From Aliiroseovarius sp. F20344 (GTDB taxonomy: Bacteria; Pseudomonadota; Alphaproteobacteria; Rhodobacterales; Rhodobacteraceae): a stretch of 64,000 bases of DNA. The stretch is taken from assembly GCF_023016155.1 (NCBI RefSeq), contig NZ_JALKBG010000006.1:575271-639270 (forward strand), written 5' to 3'. Of the stretch, positions 42,236 through 51,063 are shown piece after piece (positions within the stretch are counted from its first letter, which is position 1; each line of letters begins with the position of its first letter). The notes under the pieces are model-generated. The model saw only the letters and a list, made by a program, of their open reading frames with translations. It was not told the DNA's origin and searched no databases. A program made the position numbers and the translations under genes.

Positions 42236-43444
42236 ATGATCCTAACTGATACAAAGAACCAAGACGGCCTGCCGCGGTATTTCGCGCAGGTCTTTGATGT
42301 TGCAAAGCGAATGAACAAAGGCCGATTGGACTTTGTTATGCCTGATGGTCGTCGGTTTCGTGCCGAAGGTGCCGCGCCAGGATATGTGGCCGAACTTCAT
42401 GTTCACGACCCAGACGTGTTTGCGCGTTTGATCCGCGAAGGTGATCTTGGATTTTGCGATGCGTATATCGAAGGTGACTGGTCGACACCCGACCTTCAGG
42501 CCTTTCTGGACCTTGTTCAGGACGACAATGACATGGTCTATGACGGGTTTCCCGGTCAGATCTTCCTGCGCGCCTATGAACGTCTACGGCACGTCATGCG
42601 GGCGAACACGAAAAAACAGGCCAAGAAAAATATCTCGCACCACTATGATCTTGGAAACGATTTCTATGGAATGTGGCTGGATGAAACGATGACGTACTCG
42701 TCCGCTCTGTTTCGTACAGGGCAGGAAAGCCTTGAGAAGGCGCAAGAAGAGAAATACGCCTCGATGATCGATGAAATGGGCGTTGGTCCGGGGGATCACG
42801 TGCTTGAAATAGGCTGTGGCTGGGGTGGCTTCGCCGAACACGCCGCGCGTAAAGGTATTCGGGTCACGGGGCTGACCATCAGTCAGGAGCAACATGATTT
42901 CGCAGTCGAACGTCTGCGACGCGCAGGGCTGTCTGATATGGTCGAGATCAAGCTTCAGGACTATCGCGATGAAACTGGACAATATGACGGGATCGCATCA
43001 ATCGAGATGTTCGAAGCCGTGGGCGAGAAATACTGGCCCATCTATTTTGAGACCGTCAAATCCTGCCTGAAACCGGGGGCGCAAGCGACGCTGCAAATTA
43101 TTACCATCGCGGAACGCCGTTTTGCGGCCTATCGCAAGGGCGTTGATTTTATTCAAAAATACATTTTTCCCGGTGGCATGTTGCCCTCAAAGACTGTGTT
43201 GCAGGATGAAGTCGCGCGGGCCGGGTTGGATACGCGCAACCAGATCACGTTTGGTGAAAGCTATTCAGTAACCCTGCGACGGTGGTTTGATCGTTTCAAC
43301 GGAAGCTGGGGGCGGATCGCAACCATGGGGTTCGATGACAGGTTCCGGCGGATGTGGAATTTCTATCTGACCTCCTGTGCGGCAGCGTTTCATTCTGGCA
43401 GTTGTGATGTTGTGCAATTGACCGTTGCGCGAAGAAACGGATAA
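42236..43444 (+). CDS. cfa: Cyclopropane-fatty-acyl-phospholipid synthase
   Basis: Transfers a methylene group from S-adenosylmethionine to unsaturated acyl chains of membrane phospholipids. The 402-residue protein shows the N-terminal CFA domain (FCDAYIEGDWSTPDLQAFLDL, KKNISHHYDLGNDFYGMWLDETMTYSSALF) and the SAM site VLEIGCGWGGFAEHAA (about 184-199), then VTGLTISQEQHDFA and YIFPGGMLPS. ATG 42236 has GGGGGGAG upstream. Together with the desaturase seven kb away it points to membrane-lipid adjustment, though they are not linked as an operon. Confidence 0.94.
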   Translation: MILTDTKNQDGLPRYFAQVFDVAKRMNKGRLDFVMPDGRRFRAEGAAPGYVAELHVHDPDVFARLIREGDLGFCDAYIEGDWSTPDLQAFLDLVQDDNDMVYDGFPGQIFLRAYERLRHVMRANTKKQAKKNISHHYDLGNDFYGMWLDETMTYSSALFRTGQESLEKAQEEKYASMIDEMGVGPGDHVLEIGCGWGGFAEHAARKGIRVTGLTISQEQHDFAVERLRRAGLSDMVEIKLQDYRDETGQYDGIASIEMFEAVGEKYWPIYFETVKSCLKPGAQATLQIITIAERRFAAYRKGVDFIQKYIFPGGMLPSKTVLQDEVARAGLDTRNQITFGESYSVTLRRWFDRFNGSWGRIATMGFDDRFRRMWNFYLTSCAAAFHSGSCDVVQLTVARRNG

Positions 43445-43541
43445 ACCCGCGAAAAAGTTGTGTTTTATGCCATAATATGGACATATGCGGTTCGTAACGA
43501 TTAGCTAACCATCAGCACAGCCAGAAAGGCCCGAGAAGCAC

Positions 43542-43982
43542 ATGCCTACAGCCGCAAAACTGATTTCCGCTATCATTCTGGCTGTGATCGGATGGCTTTG
43601 CGCCGAAATGGTTAAGCCCTTAATGGAAGAAGGCCAGGAGTTGCCATATCTGTCGCCGACATGCGCGGCGGTGGGGTTCTTTGTTGGGTGGATGTATCTT
43701 GGCCCGCGGGCTGACAAAGGGCAGGGGTCGGTTGGTGCGAATGCCGGTACGACAATTCTTGTCCAAGTCATTGTCACACTTTTCATTTTTGCCTTTTCCG
43801 AGATGATCAGCAACTCATTGCGCAAACGCTATGATGGGCCGATTGAGGCGCTGCAGGATATTTTCGTTATTGGGTATGAAACCGTTTTGGAGTTCACCAC
43901 TGCTGAAATCGCTGCCACCGCCATTCTCGGGGGCTTTATTGCGTCAACAAGTGCATTTTACGCCGCCCGAAAATGGGGGTAG
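43542..43982 (+). CDS. trgA: TrgA family membrane protein (tellurite resistance locus)
   Basis: A 146-residue protein with about four hydrophobic segments (KLISAIILAVIGWLCAEMV, LSPTCAAVGFFVGWMYLG, GTTILVQVIVTLFIFAFSEMIS, AATAILGGFIASTSAFYAA). It corresponds by sequence type and position to TrgA of the Rhodobacter sphaeroides trgAB-cysK tellurite-resistance locus. Its biochemical role is unknown. trgB follows after 45 bases and cysK next, the same order as in R. sphaeroides. Confidence 0.83.
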   Translation: MPTAAKLISAIILAVIGWLCAEMVKPLMEEGQELPYLSPTCAAVGFFVGWMYLGPRADKGQGSVGANAGTTILVQVIVTLFIFAFSEMISNSLRKRYDGPIEALQDIFVIGYETVLEFTTAEIAATAILGGFIASTSAFYAARKWG

Positions 43983-44027
43983 AGCGTTAGCACGCCATTT
44001 GCCGGCGGGTCGCGAAAAGGGTTTGCT

Positions 44028-45164
44028 GTGACATCCATGTTTTTCTACGGCACCTTGTGTCATCGCCCACTTCTGGAAACAGTGCTTGGACCAGACAGTG
44101 TCAGCAGCATTCACGATGCAGTACTTTGTGCTCATAAGGTGAATTGGGTTGAAAATCAGCCGTTTCCGATGATTTCTTCAAGTGATCTGTCAAGCCAAGT
44201 TTCCGGAGTGTTGGCCGAAGATCTATCTGACGAAGATGTCGCCCGCTTGAATTTTTATGAGGGTGGGTTCGACTATGCGCTGAAGAATGTTTCGGTTGAG
44301 GTCGATGAAGGTCGCAAGCCCGTCGACACTCAGGTTTATTTTCCTGCGCCGGGTTTGTGGAAACCGGGCGCGGTTTGGAGCCTTTCTGACTGGGAAATGC
44401 AGTTTGGCGAGATGACAGTTGAGGCCGCGAAAGAGGTTATGAGTTACTTTGGGGTGGTCTCGCCTGAGGTCATCGCCCAACGCTTCCCGATGATCCGCAC
44501 TCGAGCTTCTAGCCGCATTCGCGCGCGCAACGAACCTGTGCCCGCCACTTTGCGTGCAGATTATGGACCCAACGACATTGAAGTTTACGACAGTCGTCGC
44601 CCTTATGCGCAGTATTTCACGATGGAAGAGCGAGAGCTGTCTTTCCGCAAATACTCGGGCGATATGAGCGACGTTGTTGATCGTGCAGCCTTTGTTGGCG
44701 GCGATGCCGTTATTGTTTTGCCCTATGATCCGGTTCGTGACCGGGTTTTGGTGATCGAGCAATTCCGAATGGGACCGCAAATCCGCGGCGATGTGCGCCC
44801 ATGGTTGTTGGAACCCATTGCGGGGCGCATTGACGGCGGTGAAACACCCGAAGACAGCGCTCGTAGGGAAGCAATGGAAGAAGCCCGCCTGACCTTGGAT
44901 CGTCTGATCCCTTTGACCGCGCATTACCCTAGCCCCGGTGCCAGCACCGAGTATTTCTATCCCTTTATCGCGTTGTGCGATTTGCCCGATGATGCCGGTG
45001 GAATAGCAGGGGTAGAGAACGAAGCCGAAGACATTCGCAGCCACGTCATTTCTTTTGAACATCTGATGACGCTCGTCACCTCGGGTGAAGCGAATTGCGG
45101 CCCATTGATACTGGCGGCGTACTGGTTGGCTGCAAACCGACAGGATTTGCGCACGCATTCGTGA
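44028..45164 (+). CDS. trgB: TrgB: gamma-glutamylcyclotransferase-like domain fused to Nudix hydrolase
   Basis: A 378-residue two-domain protein. The N-terminal part (MFFYGTLCHRPLLETVLG, VSGVLAEDLSDEDVARLNFYEGG) is an AIG2/gamma-glutamylcyclotransferase-like fold. The C-terminal part is a Nudix hydrolase of the ADP-ribose pyrophosphatase type with the box G(9 aa)EDSARREAMEEA (GRIDGGETPEDSARREAMEEARL, G5-E-x7-REUxEEx pattern). Its counterpart in R. sphaeroides is TrgB. GTG 44028 has AAAGGG upstream; ATG 44037 is the alternative. It lies between trgA and cysK. Confidence 0.87.
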   Translation: MTSMFFYGTLCHRPLLETVLGPDSVSSIHDAVLCAHKVNWVENQPFPMISSSDLSSQVSGVLAEDLSDEDVARLNFYEGGFDYALKNVSVEVDEGRKPVDTQVYFPAPGLWKPGAVWSLSDWEMQFGEMTVEAAKEVMSYFGVVSPEVIAQRFPMIRTRASSRIRARNEPVPATLRADYGPNDIEVYDSRRPYAQYFTMEERELSFRKYSGDMSDVVDRAAFVGGDAVIVLPYDPVRDRVLVIEQFRMGPQIRGDVRPWLLEPIAGRIDGGETPEDSARREAMEEARLTLDRLIPLTAHYPSPGASTEYFYPFIALCDLPDDAGGIAGVENEAEDIRSHVISFEHLMTLVTSGEANCGPLILAAYWLAANRQDLRTHS

Positions 45165-45236
45165 TGCTCGGCCCTTGAACCGCCTATGCCCAAGTCCTAC
45201 AGATGATAGGAACACTGCGTCACAAGGGGCTGAAAA

Positions 45237-46271
45237 ATGGACATCAAACGCGATCTCGAAGCCACGGTGGGAAACACTCCACTGATCCGCCTGAAAGCTG
45301 CTTCCGAAGCCACAGGCTGTGAGATCCTTGGCAAGGCTGAGTTCATGAATCCGGGTCAGTCCGTCAAAGACCGGGCAGCCCTGTTTATCATTCGTGATGC
45401 TGTGGCCCGTGGGGCGTTGAAGCCGGGGGGTACGATTGTTGAAGGGACGGCTGGAAACACCGGGATCGGACTTGCGCTGGTTGGTGCCTCGATGGGCTTC
45501 AAGACAGTAATTGTGATTCCGGAAACGCAGTCTGAAGAAAAGAAAGACATGATCCGTTTGGCCGGGGCAGAGCTGGTGCAAGTGCCCGCGGTTCCTTACA
45601 AAAACCCAAACAACTATGTTCACTACTCGCGCCGATTGGCAGAGAAGTTGAATGAAAGCGAACCCGCCGGGGCGATCTGGGCCAACCAGTTTGACAATGT
45701 TGCAAACCGTCAGGCGCATATCGAAGGCACCGGGCCCGAGATTTGGGCGCAAACCGATGGCAGAGTGGATGGTTTCACCTGTGCCGTTGGATCAGGCGGT
45801 ACGCTAGCCGGTGTCGGTATGGCGCTGCAGCCCAAAGGCGTGAAAGTGGCGTTGAGCGATCCGATGGGGTCGGGGCTTTATTCCCTTTATCAAACCGGTA
45901 CGGCGGCAGCCGAAGGCGGTTCGATCACAGAAGGGATCGGGCAGGGGCGTATCACGGCCAATTTGGAAGGCTTCAAACCCGATATGGCGTTTCAAGTGTC
46001 AGATGACGAAGCACTGCCCGTGATCTATGACCTGCTGCGCAATGAAGGGCTGTGCCTTGGCGGGTCGTCAGGGATCAACGTGGCTGGCGCCATGCGCATG
46101 GCGCGTGAAATGGGACCTGGCCACACGATTGTGACAGTGTTGTGCGACTACGGCACTCGATATCAATCGAAACTGTTCAACCCCGCCTTCCTTCGTGAAA
46201 AAGGGCTTCCAGTTCCTGAATGGTTGGATCGCGATCCTGCCTTTATGCCCGAAGTGTTCGAGGACAGCTGA
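45237..46271 (+). CDS. cysK: Cysteine synthase A (O-acetylserine sulfhydrylase)
   Basis: Makes cysteine from O-acetylserine and sulfide with PLP. The 344-residue protein has the Schiff-base lysine in NPGQSVKDRAAL (about residues 38-49), EGTAGNTGIGLALV for the asparagine loop, AVGSGGTLAGVG for phosphate binding and LCLGGSSGIN near the end. The TrgAB neighbours and cysteine supply fit a role in oxyanion (tellurite) tolerance through thiols. Its stop overlaps the start of the mechanosensitive channel gene (TGATG). Confidence 0.95.
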   Translation: MDIKRDLEATVGNTPLIRLKAASEATGCEILGKAEFMNPGQSVKDRAALFIIRDAVARGALKPGGTIVEGTAGNTGIGLALVGASMGFKTVIVIPETQSEEKKDMIRLAGAELVQVPAVPYKNPNNYVHYSRRLAEKLNESEPAGAIWANQFDNVANRQAHIEGTGPEIWAQTDGRVDGFTCAVGSGGTLAGVGMALQPKGVKVALSDPMGSGLYSLYQTGTAAAEGGSITEGIGQGRITANLEGFKPDMAFQVSDDEALPVIYDLLRNEGLCLGGSSGINVAGAMRMAREMGPGHTIVTVLCDYGTRYQSKLFNPAFLREKGLPVPEWLDRDPAFMPEVFEDS

Positions 46272-48772
46272 TGACGAACGGGTTGCGACCGCGCATAGGT
46301 CAGAGCTTGCTTCGTGCAATCGGGCTTCTAGTGGCGAAGGTATTGCTGCTTGCCGCCCTTATGATGGTTCCTGCTCATGCGCAGGAAGCCGAAGTCACCG
46401 AAGACACCCCGGCATATATCCTAACGCCTGATGGATTGCCTGATTACCTTGCGTGGTCACGCGTGGCCGAACGCGGTGAAAGGGTGCTTGAAATTGGTCG
46501 TGCTTCAGACAGCGCGTTAAGCGATCTTAGAGATGAGATTGCTGAGTGGCGCACGCTTTTCCTGTCTGCACAGGAAGAAAACTCGATCCGCATCAACACT
46601 TTGAAAACTCAGCTGGCGACGCTGGGTCCAGAGCCGGAAGACCCCGGAAGCGAACATGCCGCTGTGACGCATCGGCGGACGGAACTTGCCAGCGCTTTGG
46701 CCGAAGTGCAGGCCCCTGTCAAAAATGCGCAAGAGGCCTTTGCAAGCGCCGAGATCTTGATCGAAGAAATTGATTCAGAGCTGCGTGGTCGGCAAACAGA
46801 CCAGTTGTTGAAGCTTGGACCAACCCCGATAAATCCGGCAGCTTGGCCAGTTGCATTTTCCGAGATGAAGCAGACGTTCGCGAATGCTCTTTCCGAGGTT
46901 AAGAATGCTTGGGGCAGTGATGCGCAAAGGCGCGATTTCCAATCGGATCTGCCTTTGACTGTGACGTTGTTGGGCATCGGATTGCTGCTGCTAACGCGCT
47001 CTCGTTTCTGGTTGATCCGTTTGGGCGGACGCTTGCGGAAAATGCGCAAGGGGCCATCGCGCGGTGTGATCGGGTTTGTGATCTCATTGGGGCAAGTCAT
47101 CGCGCCAATGATTGGTTTGATCGCGTTACTTTTGGCTGTTCAACTAACCGGAGTTCTAGGACTTCGCGGACAGGTCATCATCGATGCTCTGCCAGATGCG
47201 GGCTTCTTTTTCTTCGTCGCCTTGTGGATCGGAACACGGTTGTTTGGGCAGGAGGCCGGCAACTCGGCAATTCACCTGCCCACGCCCGCTTTGCGTGCCG
47301 AAGCGCGCATAGATGTCATGTTTCTGGGGGTACTGCTGGGGCTTGGAAACATCCTGTCCGAAATCGGCGAACATGACAGATATTCCGATGTCACGATGGC
47401 TGTGCTGTCATTTCCCCTCATCGTTGCGGGCGGTGTTCTGCTTGTAAGATTGGGCCGCTTGTTGCGTCGGCATTTGGGCAGCATTCAGTCCGAGGAAAAC
47501 ACCAATTTCCGCACCCGTTCGATGTCATTAATTGGACGTATCTGTGAAATTGTTGGCTTTGCGGCCCCTGTCGCTGCGGCTGTTGGATACTCATCCTTAG
47601 CTCAGGCGATGATTGTTCCAACAATCCTTACACTTTCCGTGCTGGCGATCCTTGTCATCCTGCATGATTTCATCAAAGCGCTTTATGCAACGGTGATGCG
47701 CAAAGACGATGACGCCACAGATGACGCTTTGCTTCCTGTGGTGATCAGCTTCTGTTTAACGCTTGCTGCTTTGCCTTTACTAGCGCTGATCTGGGGCGCC
47801 CGTTCTACGGATCTGTCAGAGCTTTGGACAACCTTCCTTGGTGGCTTCCAGATGGGCGAGGCGCGGATTACGCCGCATGCCTTTATGATCTTTGCGATCA
47901 TCTTTGCGGTTGGATATGTCGCTACGCGCGCCATTCAAGCGACGCTTCGTGGCACGATCTTGCCCAAAACGAAGATGGACAAAGGCGGACAGAATGCGAT
48001 CGCTGTTGGCACTGGATATGTCGGCATTTTCTTAGCTGCCATTATTGCCATTACCGGGGCGGGCATTGATCTTAGCTCGATCGCGATTGTTGCTGGTGCG
48101 CTGTCTGTCGGGATTGGTTTTGGTCTGCAAACCATCGTGTCGAATTTCGTGTCTGGCATCATCCTTTTGATCGAGCGTCCAATATCCGAAGGCGACTGGA
48201 TCGAGGTGAACGGGGAGATGGGCTATGTACGCGACATCTCGGTCCGCGCCACGCGGATCGAAACCTTCGACCGTTCCGACGTGATCCTGCCAAACAGTGA
48301 TTTGGTGGCGGGGGTGGTCACCAACTACACCCGCGGCAATTCGATCGGGCGCGTAATCATTCCTGTTGGCGTTGCTTATGGCACCGACACCCGCCGGGTT
48401 GACGCCATCTTGCGCGAAATTGCCGAGGCTCATCCGATGGTTACGGTCGATCCGGCTCCAGCGATTGTATTCCAAGGCTTTGGTGCTGACAGTTTGGATT
48501 TCGAGATCCGGGCGATCCTATCGGACGTCAATTTCATGCTGACAGTGAAAAGCGAAATCAACCACGAAATCGCACGCCGCTTTGTCGAAGAGGGAATCGA
48601 GATTCCATTTGCACAGCGCGACATCTGGTTGCGTAATCCTGAGGCGCTGGTTTCTCAATCCAAAGCGGAGATGTCGAATTCAGAAAATGCTTCTCCGCTG
48701 GGTCGGGACGCAATGACATCCGACGACATGAACAACGGTGAAACCGATGGTGAGGGCACAGGGGATGAGTGA
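46271..48772 (+). CDS. MscS-type mechanosensitive channel with DUF3772 domain
   Basis: An 833-residue protein. A signal peptide (LLVAKVLLLAALMMVPAHA, cleaved after AHA) leads to a periplasmic ~190-residue coiled segment with DUF3772 (IRINTLKTQLATLGPEPEDPGSEHA, LRGRQTDQLLKLGPTPINPAAW). About ten membrane helices follow, ending in the MscS pore/beta domain (SSIAIVAGALSVGIGFGLQTIVSNFVSGIILLIERPISEGDWIEV and DVILPNSDLVAGVVTNYTRGN). It protects against osmotic downshift. ATG 46271 overlaps the cysK stop by one base; the last codons overlap alaX. Confidence 0.92.
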   Translation: MTNGLRPRIGQSLLRAIGLLVAKVLLLAALMMVPAHAQEAEVTEDTPAYILTPDGLPDYLAWSRVAERGERVLEIGRASDSALSDLRDEIAEWRTLFLSAQEENSIRINTLKTQLATLGPEPEDPGSEHAAVTHRRTELASALAEVQAPVKNAQEAFASAEILIEEIDSELRGRQTDQLLKLGPTPINPAAWPVAFSEMKQTFANALSEVKNAWGSDAQRRDFQSDLPLTVTLLGIGLLLLTRSRFWLIRLGGRLRKMRKGPSRGVIGFVISLGQVIAPMIGLIALLLAVQLTGVLGLRGQVIIDALPDAGFFFFVALWIGTRLFGQEAGNSAIHLPTPALRAEARIDVMFLGVLLGLGNILSEIGEHDRYSDVTMAVLSFPLIVAGGVLLVRLGRLLRRHLGSIQSEENTNFRTRSMSLIGRICEIVGFAAPVAAAVGYSSLAQAMIVPTILTLSVLAILVILHDFIKALYATVMRKDDDATDDALLPVVISFCLTLAALPLLALIWGARSTDLSELWTTFLGGFQMGEARITPHAFMIFAIIFAVGYVATRAIQATLRGTILPKTKMDKGGQNAIAVGTGYVGIFLAAIIAITGAGIDLSSIAIVAGALSVGIGFGLQTIVSNFVSGIILLIERPISEGDWIEVNGEMGYVRDISVRATRIETFDRSDVILPNSDLVAGVVTNYTRGNSIGRVIIPVGVAYGTDTRRVDAILREIAEAHPMVTVDPAPAIVFQGFGADSLDFEIRAILSDVNFMLTVKSEINHEIARRFVEEGIEIPFAQRDIWLRNPEALVSQSKAEMSNSENASPLGRDAMTSDDMNNGETDGEGTGDE

Positions 48773-49484
48773 TCCGGTCTTCCTGAAAGATGCGTATTCA
48801 ACTGATGCGACTGGTACCGTCGTTGCCCACACGGATCAGGGCGGCGTGGTGCTGAACAGAAGTCTGTTTTACCCAACAGGCGGCGGTCAACCCGGAGATA
48901 AAGGCCAGCTTGTTTGGTCCGGTGGAGAAATGGACATAGCCACCACCGTGAAGGGCGACGCTGGTGACATTGTACTTGTGCCGTCAGAGGCCAGCGTGCT
49001 GCCCGCCATCGGCACCGAAGTCACTCAAAGGCTTGATTGGAACCTGCGCCAGCGGCACATGCGCATGCATACCGCCTTACACCTATTGTCCGTTGTGATC
49101 CCTCTGCCAGTGACGGGCGGACAGATCGGGGCCGAAAAATCACGCCTTGATTTTGCAATGGAAGAACCTCTGGAAGACAAACAGGCCGTAGAAGATGCGC
49201 TGAACGCCCTGATCGCACGCGATCTTGAGATCACAGAGCGCTGGATCACTGATGCCGAGCTGGACGCCAACCCGGGATTGGTCAAAACAATGTCTGTGCA
49301 GCCACCGAAAGGGGCGGGCAGGGTGCGTTTGGTGCGGATCGGGACGGAAGATGATCAAGTGGACCTTCAGCCTTGTGGTGGAACACATGTGGCGCGAAGC
49401 TTGGAAATTGGTCAGGTGCGGCTGGGAAAGGTCGAAAAGAAAGGTCGCATGAACCGGCGCGTTGCACTTCATCTTGTCGATTAA
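48765..49484 (+). CDS. Alanyl-tRNA editing protein AlaX
   Basis: A 239-residue trans-editing factor that hydrolyses mischarged Ser- or Gly-tRNA(Ala). The zinc site is split between HMRMHTALHLL (HxxxH, about 101-111) and PCGGTHVARSLEIG (CxxxH, about 207-220); SLFYPTGGGQPGDKG is the conserved glycine motif. ATG 48765 lies inside the end of the mscS-type gene (8-base overlap), so it is translationally coupled. It is the last gene before tRNA-Ser. Confidence 0.92.
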   Translation: MSDPVFLKDAYSTDATGTVVAHTDQGGVVLNRSLFYPTGGGQPGDKGQLVWSGGEMDIATTVKGDAGDIVLVPSEASVLPAIGTEVTQRLDWNLRQRHMRMHTALHLLSVVIPLPVTGGQIGAEKSRLDFAMEEPLEDKQAVEDALNALIARDLEITERWITDAELDANPGLVKTMSVQPPKGAGRVRLVRIGTEDDQVDLQPCGGTHVARSLEIGQVRLGKVEKKGRMNRRVALHLVD

Positions 49485-49629
49485 CGGACAGCACAAGACC
49501 GGCTACAGTGAACCGGTAAATCCCCAATCAACTGCGAAATGATCGCCCTGCAAAAGGTCGCAATTCGGACGCCATAAAAGTTGCAATGACCGCTTGAACC
49601 CGGCTGCACTTCCGAATAACAACGTCGGC

Positions 49630-49719
49630 GGAGCGGTGGCCGAGTGGTCGAAGGCGCACGCCTGGAAAGTGTGTAGGCGGGGAACCGTCTCGAGGGTTCG
49701 AATCCCTTCCGCTCCGCCA
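49630..49719 (+). tRNA. tRNA-Ser (anticodon GGA)
   Basis: 90 nt with encoded CCA. GGAGCGG (49630-49636) pairs with CCGCTCC; the anticodon loop CTGGAAA gives anticodon GGA; a long variable arm typical of class II tRNA-Ser and the T-loop GGTTCGAATCC are visible. The integrase gene starts 150 bases downstream, so the 3' end of this tRNA is the likely attachment site of the element that follows. Confidence 0.97.
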
Positions 49720-49869
49720 GCCACACCTTTTTCTCAGTTTTGTTGAATGGCATCTAACGCCATATCTGCCTAATTTGTATGGCTTTGGCTCTTCTGTCTG
49801 GTTTCACTGGATTTCATTCACTTGTCCACATATACTTTCGTTGCGTGGTATGAATAGTGGTATTTCTTG

Positions 49870-51060
49870 ATGGCGGCGCTGGGCGGCAAGCTTACGAAAA
49901 GGCTGGTGGAGAATCTTGGGCCGGGTCGGCATGGCGACGGTTCTGGGCTTTATCTGGTGGTTGATCCATCCGGCGCGCGGCGCTGGATTGTGCGAGTTAC
50001 CGTCAAGGGTCAGAAGAATGCCAAGGGCGCACCGCTTCGCACGGACTTTGGTTTAGGCGGTGCGGATGTTGTGACGCTGAACCAAGCACGCGAGAGGGCT
50101 TTGGAATACCGACGCATGGCAAAGTCGGGGCTGAACCCACGATATAACGCCAAGCGCGAGGTTCCGTCTTTCGAAGAACTCAGCCGCCAAGTGCATATCG
50201 ACCGATTGCCCACTTGGAAGAACCCCAAGCATGGGCAGCAATGGTTGAACACGTTGCGAGACTATGCGTTTCCCAAGATAGGGCGGATGCCAGTTGATGC
50301 CATCGGGCAACCCGAAGTGATGATGTGCCTGTCTCCAATCTGGACCGATAAGCATGAAACGGCGAAACGGCTTGCCCAGCGCATCAAGGTTGTTCTGGAT
50401 GTTGCCAAGGCCAAGGGGTTTCGCTCTGGCGAGAACCCGGTGACTGCCGTGAAAGAGGCGCAAGTGCTTCCCAAGGTCAAAGCCAAGCCACAACACCATG
50501 ATGCGATGCCGTGGCGTGATGTGCCTGCTTTCTATGCCGAGCTTGATAAACGAACGGCAATGGCGGCCAAGGCGCTGCAATTCACCATCCTGACCGCCGC
50601 ACGTACAACCGAGGTGCTGGAAATGACATGGCCGGAGGTGGATTTTGAAACGCGCCTTTGGACCGTGCCAGCCGAGCGCATGAAGGGCGGCAAAGAACAC
50701 CGCGTGCCCCTGACTGATGAAATGCTGGCAATCCTTGAACCGCTCAAGGCGATGGCGTCCACGTACGTCTTTGAGGGGCAGAAACGGCACAGGCCGTTGT
50801 CCAATATGTCGATGCTGATGCTGTTGCGCCGTATCGGGCGCGAGGGCTTCACTGTGCACGGTTTTCGTAGCTCGTTCAGGGATTGGGCGTCAGAGGCCGC
50901 GAATGCGCCTAGGGAGCTTGCTGAGGCCGCATTGGCGCATCAGGTCGGGAATGATGTGGAGCGCGCTTATGCGCGGTCGGATTTGTTAGAGCGGCGCCGG
51001 AAAGTCATGGCTCAGTGGAGCACTTTCTCATCTGTTTCACAGAATGGTCGCGAGGATTAG
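49870..51060 (+). CDS. int: Tyrosine-type site-specific integrase (P4-like)
   Basis: A 396-residue integrase. The N-terminal arm-binding domain (KLTKRLVENLGPGRHGDGSGLYLVVDPSGARRWIVR) is of the DUF4102/Arm-DNA-bind type. The catalytic domain carries R (LTAARTTEVLEMTW), K (MKGGKEHRVPL), H-x-x-R (VHGFRSSFRDWASE), H (LAHQVGNDVERAYAR) and the closing Y of AYAR. ATG 49870 is used; TTG 49867 is one codon earlier. Its place directly after tRNA-Ser is classical for integration into a tRNA gene. Confidence 0.95.
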   Translation: MAALGGKLTKRLVENLGPGRHGDGSGLYLVVDPSGARRWIVRVTVKGQKNAKGAPLRTDFGLGGADVVTLNQARERALEYRRMAKSGLNPRYNAKREVPSFEELSRQVHIDRLPTWKNPKHGQQWLNTLRDYAFPKIGRMPVDAIGQPEVMMCLSPIWTDKHETAKRLAQRIKVVLDVAKAKGFRSGENPVTAVKEAQVLPKVKAKPQHHDAMPWRDVPAFYAELDKRTAMAAKALQFTILTAARTTEVLEMTWPEVDFETRLWTVPAERMKGGKEHRVPLTDEMLAILEPLKAMASTYVFEGQKRHRPLSNMSMLMLLRRIGREGFTVHGFRSSFRDWASEAANAPRELAEAALAHQVGNDVERAYARSDLLERRRKVMAQWSTFSSVSQNGRED

Positions 51061-51063
51061 TCA

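Noticed and set aside
44223..45752. A 509-codon open frame on the minus strand
   Set aside because: It lies wholly antisense to trgB and cysK, both with clear motifs; the frame is a GC-codon shadow without recognisable domains.
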